Shown: positions 1 to 6,249 of the stretch, piece by piece
How the letters are laid out: every line of letters begins with the position of its first letter
Numbering within the stretch: position 1 is the first letter of the stretch
Notes under the pieces: generated by a model
The model's input: only the letters and a program-made list of their open reading frames with translations
What the model was told of the DNA's origin: nothing
Database searches by the model: none
Position numbers and translations under genes: made by a program
Assembly: GCA_043777595.1 (NCBI GenBank)
Contig: JAYWHT010000079.1
Span: 1-9,828, forward strand
From: JAYVJH01 sp043777595
GTDB lineage: Bacteria; Bacteroidota; Bacteroidia; Cytophagales; Spirosomataceae
DNA length: 9,828 nt
Direction of reading: 5' to 3'

Positions 1-1
1 G

Positions 2-115
2 GGGCTTTTCCACTGGGCGTTGAGCAACGTGAGCTACGTTATCACGGGCATGATTCCATTTGTGGCGTTGTTGGCCTACGCTTTTTACAGGCGATACGCT
101 CAGGTGAAGTTTTGA
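2..115 (+). CDS. C-terminal end of an unidentified membrane protein (partial)
   Basis: An open frame enters from the window edge and runs 37 codons to a TGA at 113-115. Its tail contains one hydrophobic segment, SYVITGMIPFVALLAYAFY, followed by the basic stretch RRYAQVK. This is how a last transmembrane helix with a cytoplasmic C-terminus looks. The start lies outside the window and the fragment is too short to name a family. The gene converges on the minus-strand operon that ends at 256. The 140 bases between them hold only weak inverted repeats (for example ACGAAT/ATTCGT at 137-151) and no clear terminator. Being coding is an inference from the membrane-like composition. Confidence 0.45.
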   Translation, partial: GLFHWALSNVSYVITGMIPFVALLAYAFYRRYAQVKF

Positions 116-255
116 TTGAGGATAATTGGTGTAAGGACGAATCGAATTCGTGTGATAGGAAGCTACACGGTTTCTATATTGATGCTGGTAGTGAATAACT
201 CTTGAGAGACGGTTTTGTCATGCGAATTACAAATCATATTTATTTCTTCAATAAA

Positions 256-1014
256 TCATTCAGCCATGGTAGTCTTCCTCTTAGAAATCAAATATGCAAC
301 ACCCAACAATACCGTTGAAATAGAAGTCAGCAAGATAATTAAACTACCACCTGCATAGATAGATTGGTCTGCACCCGAACTAAGTTTTCCGTTTAAAAAC
401 TCACTTACCAACATATAAAATCCACTTAAGTAGTAAGTTCTTGGGTATTCATTAAAAGACAATAAAAAGCTAAACATAAAACAACTCACTAATGCCATTG
501 ATGAAAGTGGGGCAATTATCTTAAAAATGATAGAACTGTTAAAAAAGCCTATATCTTTTGCAGATTTTAGAATTATATCATCAATAAAATAAAAACGTGT
601 CCAAAAAATGAGAACGCCAAATGGCAAACAATAAAGTAAAAGTCCAAAACAAAGAAACAGTAAATTGAGGTCGTATAGCCCTAAGAATCTGGGAATTTTG
701 CTGATGCTCAATGCGAGAATATCAGGTGGCAAAAGTCCAAAAATGATAATTACAAAAAATACTAAAAAGCGCTGCTTTGCATTGAACCAAGATAAGGCTG
801 TTAGAAAAGAAATTGTTGTTGATAATAAAGCAACTATCGAAGAGATAAGGAACGATAGCCCAAGGGAACTAAGAAAGCTACTGTTGCCCAAAATTTCAAT
901 ATACCATCTAAAACGCTCATTGTCATTGTCTTGAAATGATAGCACAACGATTGAAAAAATAGGTACAATCAATATAGTGATAAATAGTATCAATATAGTT
1001 TTTGATATTTTCAT
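256..1014 (-). CDS. ABC transporter permease, PotC-type (second permease of the importer)
   Basis: This 252-residue inner-membrane protein has about six hydrophobic segments, the first at residues 6-27. Its cytoplasmic coupling loop, with KSAKDIGFF followed by KIIAPLS, has the form of the EAA motif (conserved glycine, then I-x-x-P) by which importer permeases dock on their ATPase. Length and topology fit the PotC/second-permease family of spermidine/putrescine-type transporters. It is the last gene of the six-gene operon. Its ATG overlaps the TGA of the preceding permease gene (ATGA at 1011-1014), indicating translational coupling. The substrate cannot be read from the sequence; polyamine is only the nearest family label. 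No convincing intrinsic terminator follows; an AT-only stem (238-244 with 250-256) overlaps the stop codon. Confidence 0.85.
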   Translation of the reverse strand: MKISKTILILFITILIVPIFSIVVLSFQDNDNERFRWYIEILGNSSFLSSLGLSFLISSIVALLSTTISFLTALSWFNAKQRFLVFFVIIIFGLLPPDILALSISKIPRFLGLYDLNLLFLCFGLLLYCLPFGVLIFWTRFYFIDDIILKSAKDIGFFNSSIIFKIIAPLSSMALVSCFMFSFLLSFNEYPRTYYLSGFYMLVSEFLNGKLSSGADQSIYAGGSLIILLTSISTVLLGVAYLISKRKTTMAE

Positions 1015-1832
1015 TGCGTTTTTTTATGGCTTGATGCCGTTTTTTGAATAAAAGTAATCAGAAAATGTAAGAGTAACATAAGACAACCAAGCGAAAAAAT
1101 AGCTTGAAACTTACTCGCTGTCATAAAACTTAGTATCAAATTTCTGAGGCTAATTTTGGTATCTCCCCCCAGCATATTCACCTCTGACGAAAGATAAAAT
1201 GCCACAAAAAATACAATAATGAAACTTGCTAATAATGAAAACTTGGATATTGGTAGAGCCACTTTAAAAAAACGATTGATAGGACTGATATTCAGGTCGT
1301 TGGACACTTTCCAATAAATATCGGGGATTATTTTTAGTGATGCCGAGTTGATAAATACGCCAAAGGGCATACAAGCCACCAGCATAATAATGTAGATATT
1401 AAAATTATTTGAACCGTTGAACAGTTGAATAGATTTGCCAAAGACACCGCTCAAAATGGTATTGAATAGCCCATTTTCTGCTAAAACATATTGCCAAGAA
1501 AATACCCTTACAGACTCATTTACAAGAAATGGTAAGGTTATCAAAAAATAAAAAATAGTCTGAAAGTAGGGCGACGAATGGATTACCAACAAATAGGAAA
1601 TCAAAAAAGACAAAAGGCTTGCTATTGTAGCAATTAAAAATGCCCTTTGAATAATGGTAAAAAGTTCTCCTGCTCGCAATGGGGTAAGCAATTCTTGAAA
1701 GCCCGACAAAGAAAGGCTATTTTCTGTTTCGTTGGTAGATACAAAAGCCCATACAAACATAATCAAGATTGGTATGGCTAAAAAAGCCAACACCAATCTT
1801 AATACATTATTATTTATTAGAGTTCCGTTCAT
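1011..1832 (-). CDS. ABC transporter permease, PotB-type (first permease of the importer)
   Basis: This 273-residue membrane protein has an N-terminal hydrophobic segment (about residues 11-31), a periplasmic loop and about five more helices. The region around residues 170-195 carries a degenerate EAA loop: KVSNDLNIS then KVALPIS. The usual glycine is replaced by asparagine while the closing LP is kept. This is the layout of PotB-type permeases, which pair with a PotC-type partner; that partner is the next gene, overlapping by 4 nt. The start follows the binding-protein stop by only four bases, so the two are co-translated. Weak EAA conservation is common in divergent members and does not by itself argue against function. 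The substrate is unknown. Confidence 0.85.
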   Translation of the reverse strand: MNGTLINNNVLRLVLAFLAIPILIMFVWAFVSTNETENSLSLSGFQELLTPLRAGELFTIIQRAFLIATIASLLSFLISYLLVIHSSPYFQTIFYFLITLPFLVNESVRVFSWQYVLAENGLFNTILSGVFGKSIQLFNGSNNFNIYIIMLVACMPFGVFINSASLKIIPDIYWKVSNDLNISPINRFFKVALPISKFSLLASFIIVFFVAFYLSSEVNMLGGDTKISLRNLILSFMTASKFQAIFSLGCLMLLLHFLITFIQKTASSHKKTQ

Positions 1833-1836
1833 GTTA

Positions 1837-3000
1837 TTAGGCGTTTCTTAGCTTCGACCACCACTCTTCATACAATTTATAGTTTTTGGGGCGGGTGTTT
1901 TGCCAATAAACTTTGCCATTACTAAACTTATTTTTCACGTGGTCAAGTTTCTGTTGCTGTTCTACGGCATCATATATTCCTCCGCTTTTCTTGGCATATT
2001 CTACAGCGTTGCTGTTGGGAACAATGTAACCTCTGGACTTCGCCAACTCACAACCATAAAAACCAGCTAATTCCCAATTTGCAAATTGATGCACTTGCTC
2101 CAAAAGCCCACGGCGTTCTGCTCCTGCGTGAATAACTAAGTCATTACTCCAGCCTTCATAGCCCTCACGAGGCACGGCGTACTCTGCTTTTATTCCTGCT
2201 TCTTTGGCTGCGTAAACAATTGGTTCCCAGCCTGTCATGGCATAAACTTCTTGGCTTTTTATTAATCGAAGCCCTTGCTCCCAACCCGACCACATCGTTT
2301 TAAACTGCCCGTCTCGCTTCTTTTTGATTAAAAACTCCATGACCTCACCCAATTCACTTTCAGATAAATCGCCAGGGGTTTCGATTTTAACTAAGTTGTT
2401 TTCTTTTAAGTAGATAGCCGCAAAAATAACACTGTTTATCCAAGCGTCTTCCATGGCTACACGCCCTTTAAATTTAGGATCAAAAATTACTTCGTACGAT
2501 TCTACCTTGCCACCAATTTTTTCTGGTAAATAAATAACAGAATCGGCATTGACAACGAGCGGTAAGCCATATTGTTTGCCATCTACTTGGCAGTGCGGAA
2601 TGTTCTTAATCCAGTCCCAAGTTTTATCCCAGTTAGGTATTTTGGTCAAATCAAACGGCAATATTTTCTTTGCCAATGCCAATTCTCTTTCTACTCCACC
2701 TTGAATACCGCCTATGTCGAAATCTTCGGCAGCATTGCCATTGAGCATTGAGGCCACAATAGGCCCCGTATCGTTGCCATTTTCGTTAAACATTAATTTA
2801 ATACCCAAGTCTTTTTCGAGCTGGCTCCAATGCTGCCCAATGTCGAGTGTACCTGTTCCCCAAAACCGTAACGTATTCGTTTTGTCTGCACAACTGGCCA
2901 AACTACTTCCGAGCGTAAGCCCTGTACCTGCCAAACCAAGAACTTTCAAGAACGCACGCCTTGAAACATTTGAATCATAATGCTGATTTGTTGTTTTCAT
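1837..3000 (-). CDS. Extracellular solute-binding lipoprotein, PotD/PotF-like, with Tat signal
   Basis: This 387-residue substrate-binding protein belongs to the ABC importer encoded around it. The N-terminus has a twin-arginine motif SRRAFLK (residues 13-19), a hydrophobic core, and a lipobox LASC ending at Cys37. It is probably exported folded by Tat and then lipid-anchored. The mature part has features of the PotD/PotF type II binding-protein family: an early LRFWGTGT strand, a YGLPLVVNADSVIY segment comparable to the YGVP region of PotD, and a C-terminal tail ending NYKLYEEWWSKLR. Aromatic and acidic residues typical of polyamine pockets are present, but I cannot place the specific ligand-binding residues, so the substrate stays open. 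The gene sits 12 bases after the ATPase gene and 4 bases before the first permease. Confidence 0.85.
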   Translation of the reverse strand: MKTTNQHYDSNVSRRAFLKVLGLAGTGLTLGSSLASCADKTNTLRFWGTGTLDIGQHWSQLEKDLGIKLMFNENGNDTGPIVASMLNGNAAEDFDIGGIQGGVERELALAKKILPFDLTKIPNWDKTWDWIKNIPHCQVDGKQYGLPLVVNADSVIYLPEKIGGKVESYEVIFDPKFKGRVAMEDAWINSVIFAAIYLKENNLVKIETPGDLSESELGEVMEFLIKKKRDGQFKTMWSGWEQGLRLIKSQEVYAMTGWEPIVYAAKEAGIKAEYAVPREGYEGWSNDLVIHAGAERRGLLEQVHQFANWELAGFYGCELAKSRGYIVPNSNAVEYAKKSGGIYDAVEQQQKLDHVKNKFSNGKVYWQNTRPKNYKLYEEWWSKLRNA

Positions 3001-3012
3001 TTTTTTTAGTTT

Positions 3013-3714
3013 TTAATGTTGAAACCACTCCGAATTTTTATAATCCTCTTTGCTACCCTCAAAAACCAAACGCCCATTTTCGATAAACTTTATGTCATCG
3101 GCAATGTCCATCACAAAGTGTATGTCATGGCTCACTACTATAATAAATGGTACACTTTTTTTGCTTTTGAGAGTAGCAATCAAATTTTTAAGATTGCGAA
3201 TATGAAAGAAGTCGAGAGCCGAAGTTGGTTCATCAAGAATCAAGACTTGCGGACTGGTACTCAATGCCCTAGCTATGGCTACTCGTTGCTGTTGCCCAAT
3301 ACTCAACTGATCGGGTTTGCGGTATTCGAGCTCGTTTAGTTCAAATTCTGCTAATATTTTGCTTGCTTTTTGCTTTGTTTCTTTTTTTTTACCAAACCAG
3401 GTATTGGGTTCAATGGCAATTTCTATATTCTCTCGCACGCTTAGGTGAGGAAACAGACCTATCTGCTGAAAAACGGTACTTACAGGTCTTTGTTCGGCTT
3501 TCAACTTTGTTAAATCAGTATCAAAAAGCAAAATTTGGCCTTGGTCTTGGTTTAAATGTCCCCCAATAAAGTTTAAGACAGTAGTTTTACCACTTCCATT
3601 TTTGCCCAATACACACGAAACCCTATCTGGCAAAAACGCCATTTTCTCAATATTAATCTCGAAAGACGACCGAGCATTTTTATAGTTGAAAACTATATCT
3701 TTAAGCGTTAGCAT
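3013..3714 (-). CDS. ABC transporter ATP-binding protein, short PotA-like (no TOBE domain)
   Basis: This 233-residue cytoplasmic ATPase powers the importer. Walker A is GKNGSGKT at residues 37-44, the Q-loop glutamine is Q83, the ABC signature is LSIGQ at 137-141, Walker B is VLILDE at 157-162, the D-loop is SALD at 165-168, and the switch histidine is H196 in VVSHD. All catalytic residues are present. Two points are odd. The signature has isoleucine where LSGGQ has its first glycine. The protein also stops right after the core, lacking the C-terminal TOBE/regulatory domain of full PotA (about 375 residues), so it resembles ThiQ-sized subunits. Its start lies 14 bases inside the end of the CDPS-like gene, which ties the transporter to that gene in translation. 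Confidence 0.9.
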   Translation of the reverse strand: MLTLKDIVFNYKNARSSFEINIEKMAFLPDRVSCVLGKNGSGKTTVLNFIGGHLNQDQGQILLFDTDLTKLKAEQRPVSTVFQQIGLFPHLSVRENIEIAIEPNTWFGKKKETKQKASKILAEFELNELEYRKPDQLSIGQQQRVAIARALSTSPQVLILDEPTSALDFFHIRNLKNLIATLKSKKSVPFIIVVSHDIHFVMDIADDIKFIENGRLVFEGSKEDYKNSEWFQH

Positions 3715-4318
3715 CTGTCGGGATTTGGATTTGATGGTATGGTACTTTGTTGTTTAAAAGTCGGCTAAAAGCGGGGTACTTGCCATTTTGAATAGCTATT
3801 AGTATATCCATCTCTTTTTCTAAGCCATAAATATTGACATACTGACCACTATCATATATCCACAAATACACGGCAAGTTCTGCCAATAAAAACGGAACAA
3901 GCAACTCAATTAAAGCCGACTTGTTGTTCATAATCCCCTGTGCTTTTAGCTTCGGTTGTAGGTTTGTAAAAATTTGATTTTTACAATGTCGCTCAAAAAC
4001 GGCATTACTGTAATATTCATTGTTTACGGCCAACAGGTAAGCCGACAATTCCTTTTTGTGTTTTGAAAATTGGAATATCTTGGTCTCATCAATAAAATTT
4101 TGCTCAACCTCTCTGATGATACCGCTGATATTTTCAGATTGCTCTCCCGCACCGCCCTCAATTTTAAAAAACAAGGCATTAAGCACCTCATAATTATCAA
4201 ACATATAAACCTCCAAATTATCAGTTTCAATGTTTTCGTAAATAAGTTGTTTGTAATGAAGCACATCAAACAAACGTTTTGAGTTAAGACTCATAATGAA
4301 AAGCCCTTTGTCTTGCAT
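3701..4318 (-). CDS. Divergent cyclodipeptide synthase (CDPS)-like protein
   Basis: This 205-residue protein has no signal peptide. I read it as related to tRNA-dependent cyclodipeptide synthases, Rossmann-fold enzymes derived from class I aminoacyl-tRNA synthetases. An initial strand GLFIMSLNS places Ser10 where the family has its catalytic serine (Ser37 in AlbC). The helix PFLLAELAVYLW at 142-153 matches the family helix carrying the catalytic glutamate (here E147; Glu182 in AlbC). Serine-to-glutamate spacing is 137 residues here and 145 in AlbC. Tyr164 in NIYG matches AlbC Tyr202, and the family-like end IQNGKYPAF follows. Departures: no G-x-S before the serine (I8), the tyrosine four residues before the glutamate is Phe143, and glycine follows Tyr164 where XYP-type members have proline. 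The enzyme could be altered or inactive. It starts 6 nt after the 498-residue gene and overlaps the ATPase gene. The comparison is from memory, not a search. Confidence 0.5.
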   Translation of the reverse strand: MQDKGLFIMSLNSKRLFDVLHYKQLIYENIETDNLEVYMFDNYEVLNALFFKIEGGAGEQSENISGIIREVEQNFIDETKIFQFSKHKKELSAYLLAVNNEYYSNAVFERHCKNQIFTNLQPKLKAQGIMNNKSALIELLVPFLLAELAVYLWIYDSGQYVNIYGLEKEMDILIAIQNGKYPAFSRLLNNKVPYHQIQIPTDANA

Positions 4319-4324
4319 AGCTGG

Positions 4325-5821
4325 TTATGATACAGATATTTGATTTTTAATATTTTCAATGGTTTGATCTATTTCATCAAAACCACCTATCCGTAATTCA
4401 ACAATTTTTTTGTAGTTACTCAACATATCTGAATTCTCTAAATGAGTTAAAAACGATTTTTTCGATTTATCATAACTCTTGTGAAATAAATTAGCGGCAT
4501 AAATTTTATTAACAAAGTCAGAATCTGATATTCTGGAATTCGTTATTTTACCTAATTTATTTCTTAACGCATCAAGCGTGCCGCTTAACTTGAAACTATG
4601 TTCGACACAATTCTTAGAAGCGTCTTGACCATTTTCTATTTCAAGAAGAAGTTGTGGTATAATTAAATTGAACCATACGTATTTCAAGCCTTCAATTATC
4701 GTTGGGTCGTTTTCATAAGTACTTTTTTTACAAATCTGTCCGTTATAATTATTATGAATAATCAGTGATTTTTTTTGCCCACTCCCCATAATTAACTCAA
4801 TACCAGCCACTTCTTTTCTTAATATTTTACCGCTTATATCTATCCAATGAGTGGGATTTGTGCAATAAATTGTATATCCTTCATTATTGTCAAGGTAAAG
4901 TTTTTTTGCAGTATTTACATCCATATAGGTTATGTTTCTCTTGATGATATTCAAATCACAGCAATAATATTGGCATAATTCCAGAATAAACCACTCAAAA
5001 TCAGTTCCCTTTTCACACAAAATTTTTGCGCGTTCTAAATAATCTTTAATTTCTACACGGGACATTAAATTAAACGACTTTCCTATTATCTCCCCTAAGA
5101 TGAACAATCCCTTAAAATAGAACTGAGGAAAAAAATAATACGGTTCGACTTTATTTAAACAGACAACAGAACCAAAATCAGATATACAGTACTCTATTTC
5201 ATCTCTTTGCAGTGCCTCCTCCAAATCTGACCAGTTGTCATATTGTTTAATAGTCAGATTTGGAAAATATATTTTAAAAATACTTTCAAAAAAAGCCGCC
5301 AGTAAAACATCTTGATATTTGCAGACTCCTAAGCTAAATCGTTTATCGTTCACTGGGGGCAGCAGTAATAGAGCAGAATCTGGCTTTTTTTCATCTCCTG
5401 CTAATAATTCGGGCTGCTTTTTTTTACCAAATCCAAGTGTTAATAAAATTTCCTCTACCACTTTGGGTGAAATTACCGAAAGACTACTGATGGAATTTAA
5501 CAAAGTGTTGATATTATTCTTATCGAAAACTTGTTCTATTCCCTCTGATTCTTGAACTTTTGCCAATTCTTCGCCCAAATAGTTTTTAAACGTGAATCTT
5601 GCTGCTTCATTCCACGAAAGCTCCATCGTACTTTTCTTGGTATTCGCAGGATTAAAAATAGTCCTGATAGAAACACATTTTGAATAGTTAGGGTCATCAT
5701 AACTTTTAGGGCGAGCAGTTTCAACAGCATCCTTTATTTGTGCAAGATTTTGAGGTGACCTTTGATGGGTTTGGCTATACCTCAAATATGCCAATGCGAT
5801 AAGAGTTTTTTCGTATTGCAT
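4325..5821 (-). CDS. Cytoplasmic protein with a probable periplasmic-binding-protein-like (PBP2) domain; function unknown
   Basis: This 498-residue protein has no signal peptide or membrane helix. Residues 1-130 are mostly helical and not recognised. A charged linker follows (about 132-147, GKKKQPELLAGDEKKPDSA region). Residues about 148-390 resemble the NMT1/SsuA type II binding-protein fold. They show an opening strand with FSLGVC, a helix with FFESIFKIYFP, the pattern of strand plus helix ending in EIEYCISDFGSVVCLN, and then YYFFPQFYFKGLFIL, which fits the family's inter-lobe strand. Residues 400-498 are helical. Such a domain without a secretion signal suggests cytoplasmic ligand sensing, or an enzyme on the same fold; this is inference. 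It is the first gene of the operon, preceded by a perfect -7 box at 5847-5854. Its DNA is markedly AT-rich (16 G+C in the 60 bases from 4441). Confidence is high for a gene and low for function. Confidence 0.8.
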   Translation of the reverse strand: MQYEKTLIALAYLRYSQTHQRSPQNLAQIKDAVETARPKSYDDPNYSKCVSIRTIFNPANTKKSTMELSWNEAARFTFKNYLGEELAKVQESEGIEQVFDKNNINTLLNSISSLSVISPKVVEEILLTLGFGKKKQPELLAGDEKKPDSALLLLPPVNDKRFSLGVCKYQDVLLAAFFESIFKIYFPNLTIKQYDNWSDLEEALQRDEIEYCISDFGSVVCLNKVEPYYFFPQFYFKGLFILGEIIGKSFNLMSRVEIKDYLERAKILCEKGTDFEWFILELCQYYCCDLNIIKRNITYMDVNTAKKLYLDNNEGYTIYCTNPTHWIDISGKILRKEVAGIELIMGSGQKKSLIIHNNYNGQICKKSTYENDPTIIEGLKYVWFNLIIPQLLLEIENGQDASKNCVEHSFKLSGTLDALRNKLGKITNSRISDSDFVNKIYAANLFHKSYDKSKKSFLTHLENSDMLSNYKKIVELRIGGFDEIDQTIENIKNQISVS

Positions 5822-5846
5822 AATGGTTATAAGCTTAGATTTGATG

Positions 5847-5854
5847 CAAATATA
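5847..5854 (-). promoter_or_regulatory. Bacteroidota -7 promoter box for the six-gene operon
   Basis: Read on the minus strand this is TATATTTG, a perfect match to the Bacteroidota -7 consensus TAnnTTTG. It lies 26 bases before the ATG of the 498-residue gene, giving a very short leader. A TTTG on the same strand at 5879-5882 is a possible -33 element, but its spacing (24 bases) is a little long. Confidence 0.6.
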
Positions 5855-5913
5855 GAATACAGAAATCTATTGAAATAACAAAATCCACGCAGGGCAAAAC
5901 AATATTATTTTAT

Positions 5914-6122
5914 CGTGAAAGTTTGAACTTTTTCGTGAAAAATAACTCCCAAAAAATTTCACGATTTTTTCACAATTTTTCTCGTGAAAACTCCCCGCTT
6001 TCATTTTTCATAGATATTTCTACTCTCTTTTTTGTGAAAAGGGAAGGCACTCGTTAAAGAAAAGTGAAAGTCTTTTTCTTCCTATTTTTCATATTTTCGT
6101 TTGTTTTCGTTTGTTTTTCACG
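5914..6122. promoter_or_regulatory. Array of CGTGAAA/TTTCACG heptamers between divergent promoters (candidate operators)
   Basis: Forward CGTGAAA occurs at 5914-5920, 5934-5940 and 5983-5989. The inverted form TTTCACG occurs at 5957-5963 and 6116-6122. One-mismatch copies are at 5968-5974 (TTTCACA) and 6033-6039 (TGTGAAA). Neighbouring copies form inverted pairs, for example TTTTCAC (5967-5973) with GTGAAAA (5984-5990), 10 bases apart. Other small dyads in the stretch are AAAGTT/AACTTT at 5918-5931 and a tandem TTTTCGTTTG at 6094-6113. The copies lie between the minus-strand promoter and the plus-strand promoter. A transcription factor controlling both operons is the simplest reading. AT-richness makes some partial copies expected by chance, but the CG-containing exact copies are harder to dismiss. 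Confidence 0.45.
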
Positions 6123-6123
6123 A

Positions 6124-6158
6124 CTATTTAATTAATTGATAATAAGATAGTTAAATAG
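6124..6158. repeat. Inverted repeat CTATTTAA/TTAAATAG upstream of the oxygenase promoter
   Basis: Eight-base perfect arms at 6124-6131 and 6151-6158 are separated by 19 AT-rich bases. They lie just upstream of the -33 element at 6169. This could be a regulator site or an AT-rich promoter element; AT-only arms make chance plausible. Confidence 0.3.
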
Positions 6159-6168
6159 CTATAAATAC

Positions 6169-6200
6169 TTGGAATGAGGTGTTTTTGTGCTTTACCTTTG
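6169..6200 (+). promoter_or_regulatory. Bacteroidota promoter for the oxygenase-alaX operon
   Basis: TACCTTTG at 6193-6200 is a perfect TAnnTTTG -7 box. TTGG at 6169-6172, with 20 bases between, fits the -33 TTTG element. The expected transcript start is a few bases after 6200, giving a leader of about 40-45 bases before the ATG at 6250. The spacing is as expected for the Bacteroidota primary sigma factor. Confidence 0.65.
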
Positions 6201-6204
6201 CAAC

Positions 6205-6227
6205 ATCATTTGTTGGCCAACAATGAT
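6205..6227. promoter_or_regulatory. Near-perfect palindrome at the transcript start (candidate operator)
   Basis: TTGTTGGCCAACAA at 6210-6223 is a perfect 14-base palindrome. With one bulged T at 6209 it extends through ATCA (6205-6208) and TGAT (6224-6227), giving 11 paired positions per arm. It begins about five bases after the -7 box, where a bound repressor would block RNA polymerase. As RNA it would need a GGCC loop, so a DNA operator is more likely than a regulatory hairpin. Confidence 0.45.
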
Positions 6228-6249
6228 TTTTTTAATCTAAAAAATCATA

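Noticed and set aside
137..169. Terminator for the gene ending at 115
   Set aside because: Inverted repeats exist (ACGAAT/ATTCGT and CGTGT/ACACG) but are short and lack a T-run; not enough to call.
3016..3339. Open frame of 107 codons on the plus strand
   Set aside because: It runs antisense to the ABC ATPase gene, whose motifs are complete on the minus strand.
5914..6122. CRISPR array
   Set aside because: The repeated unit is only seven bases, occurs in both orientations, and has irregular spacing; no cas genes are present.
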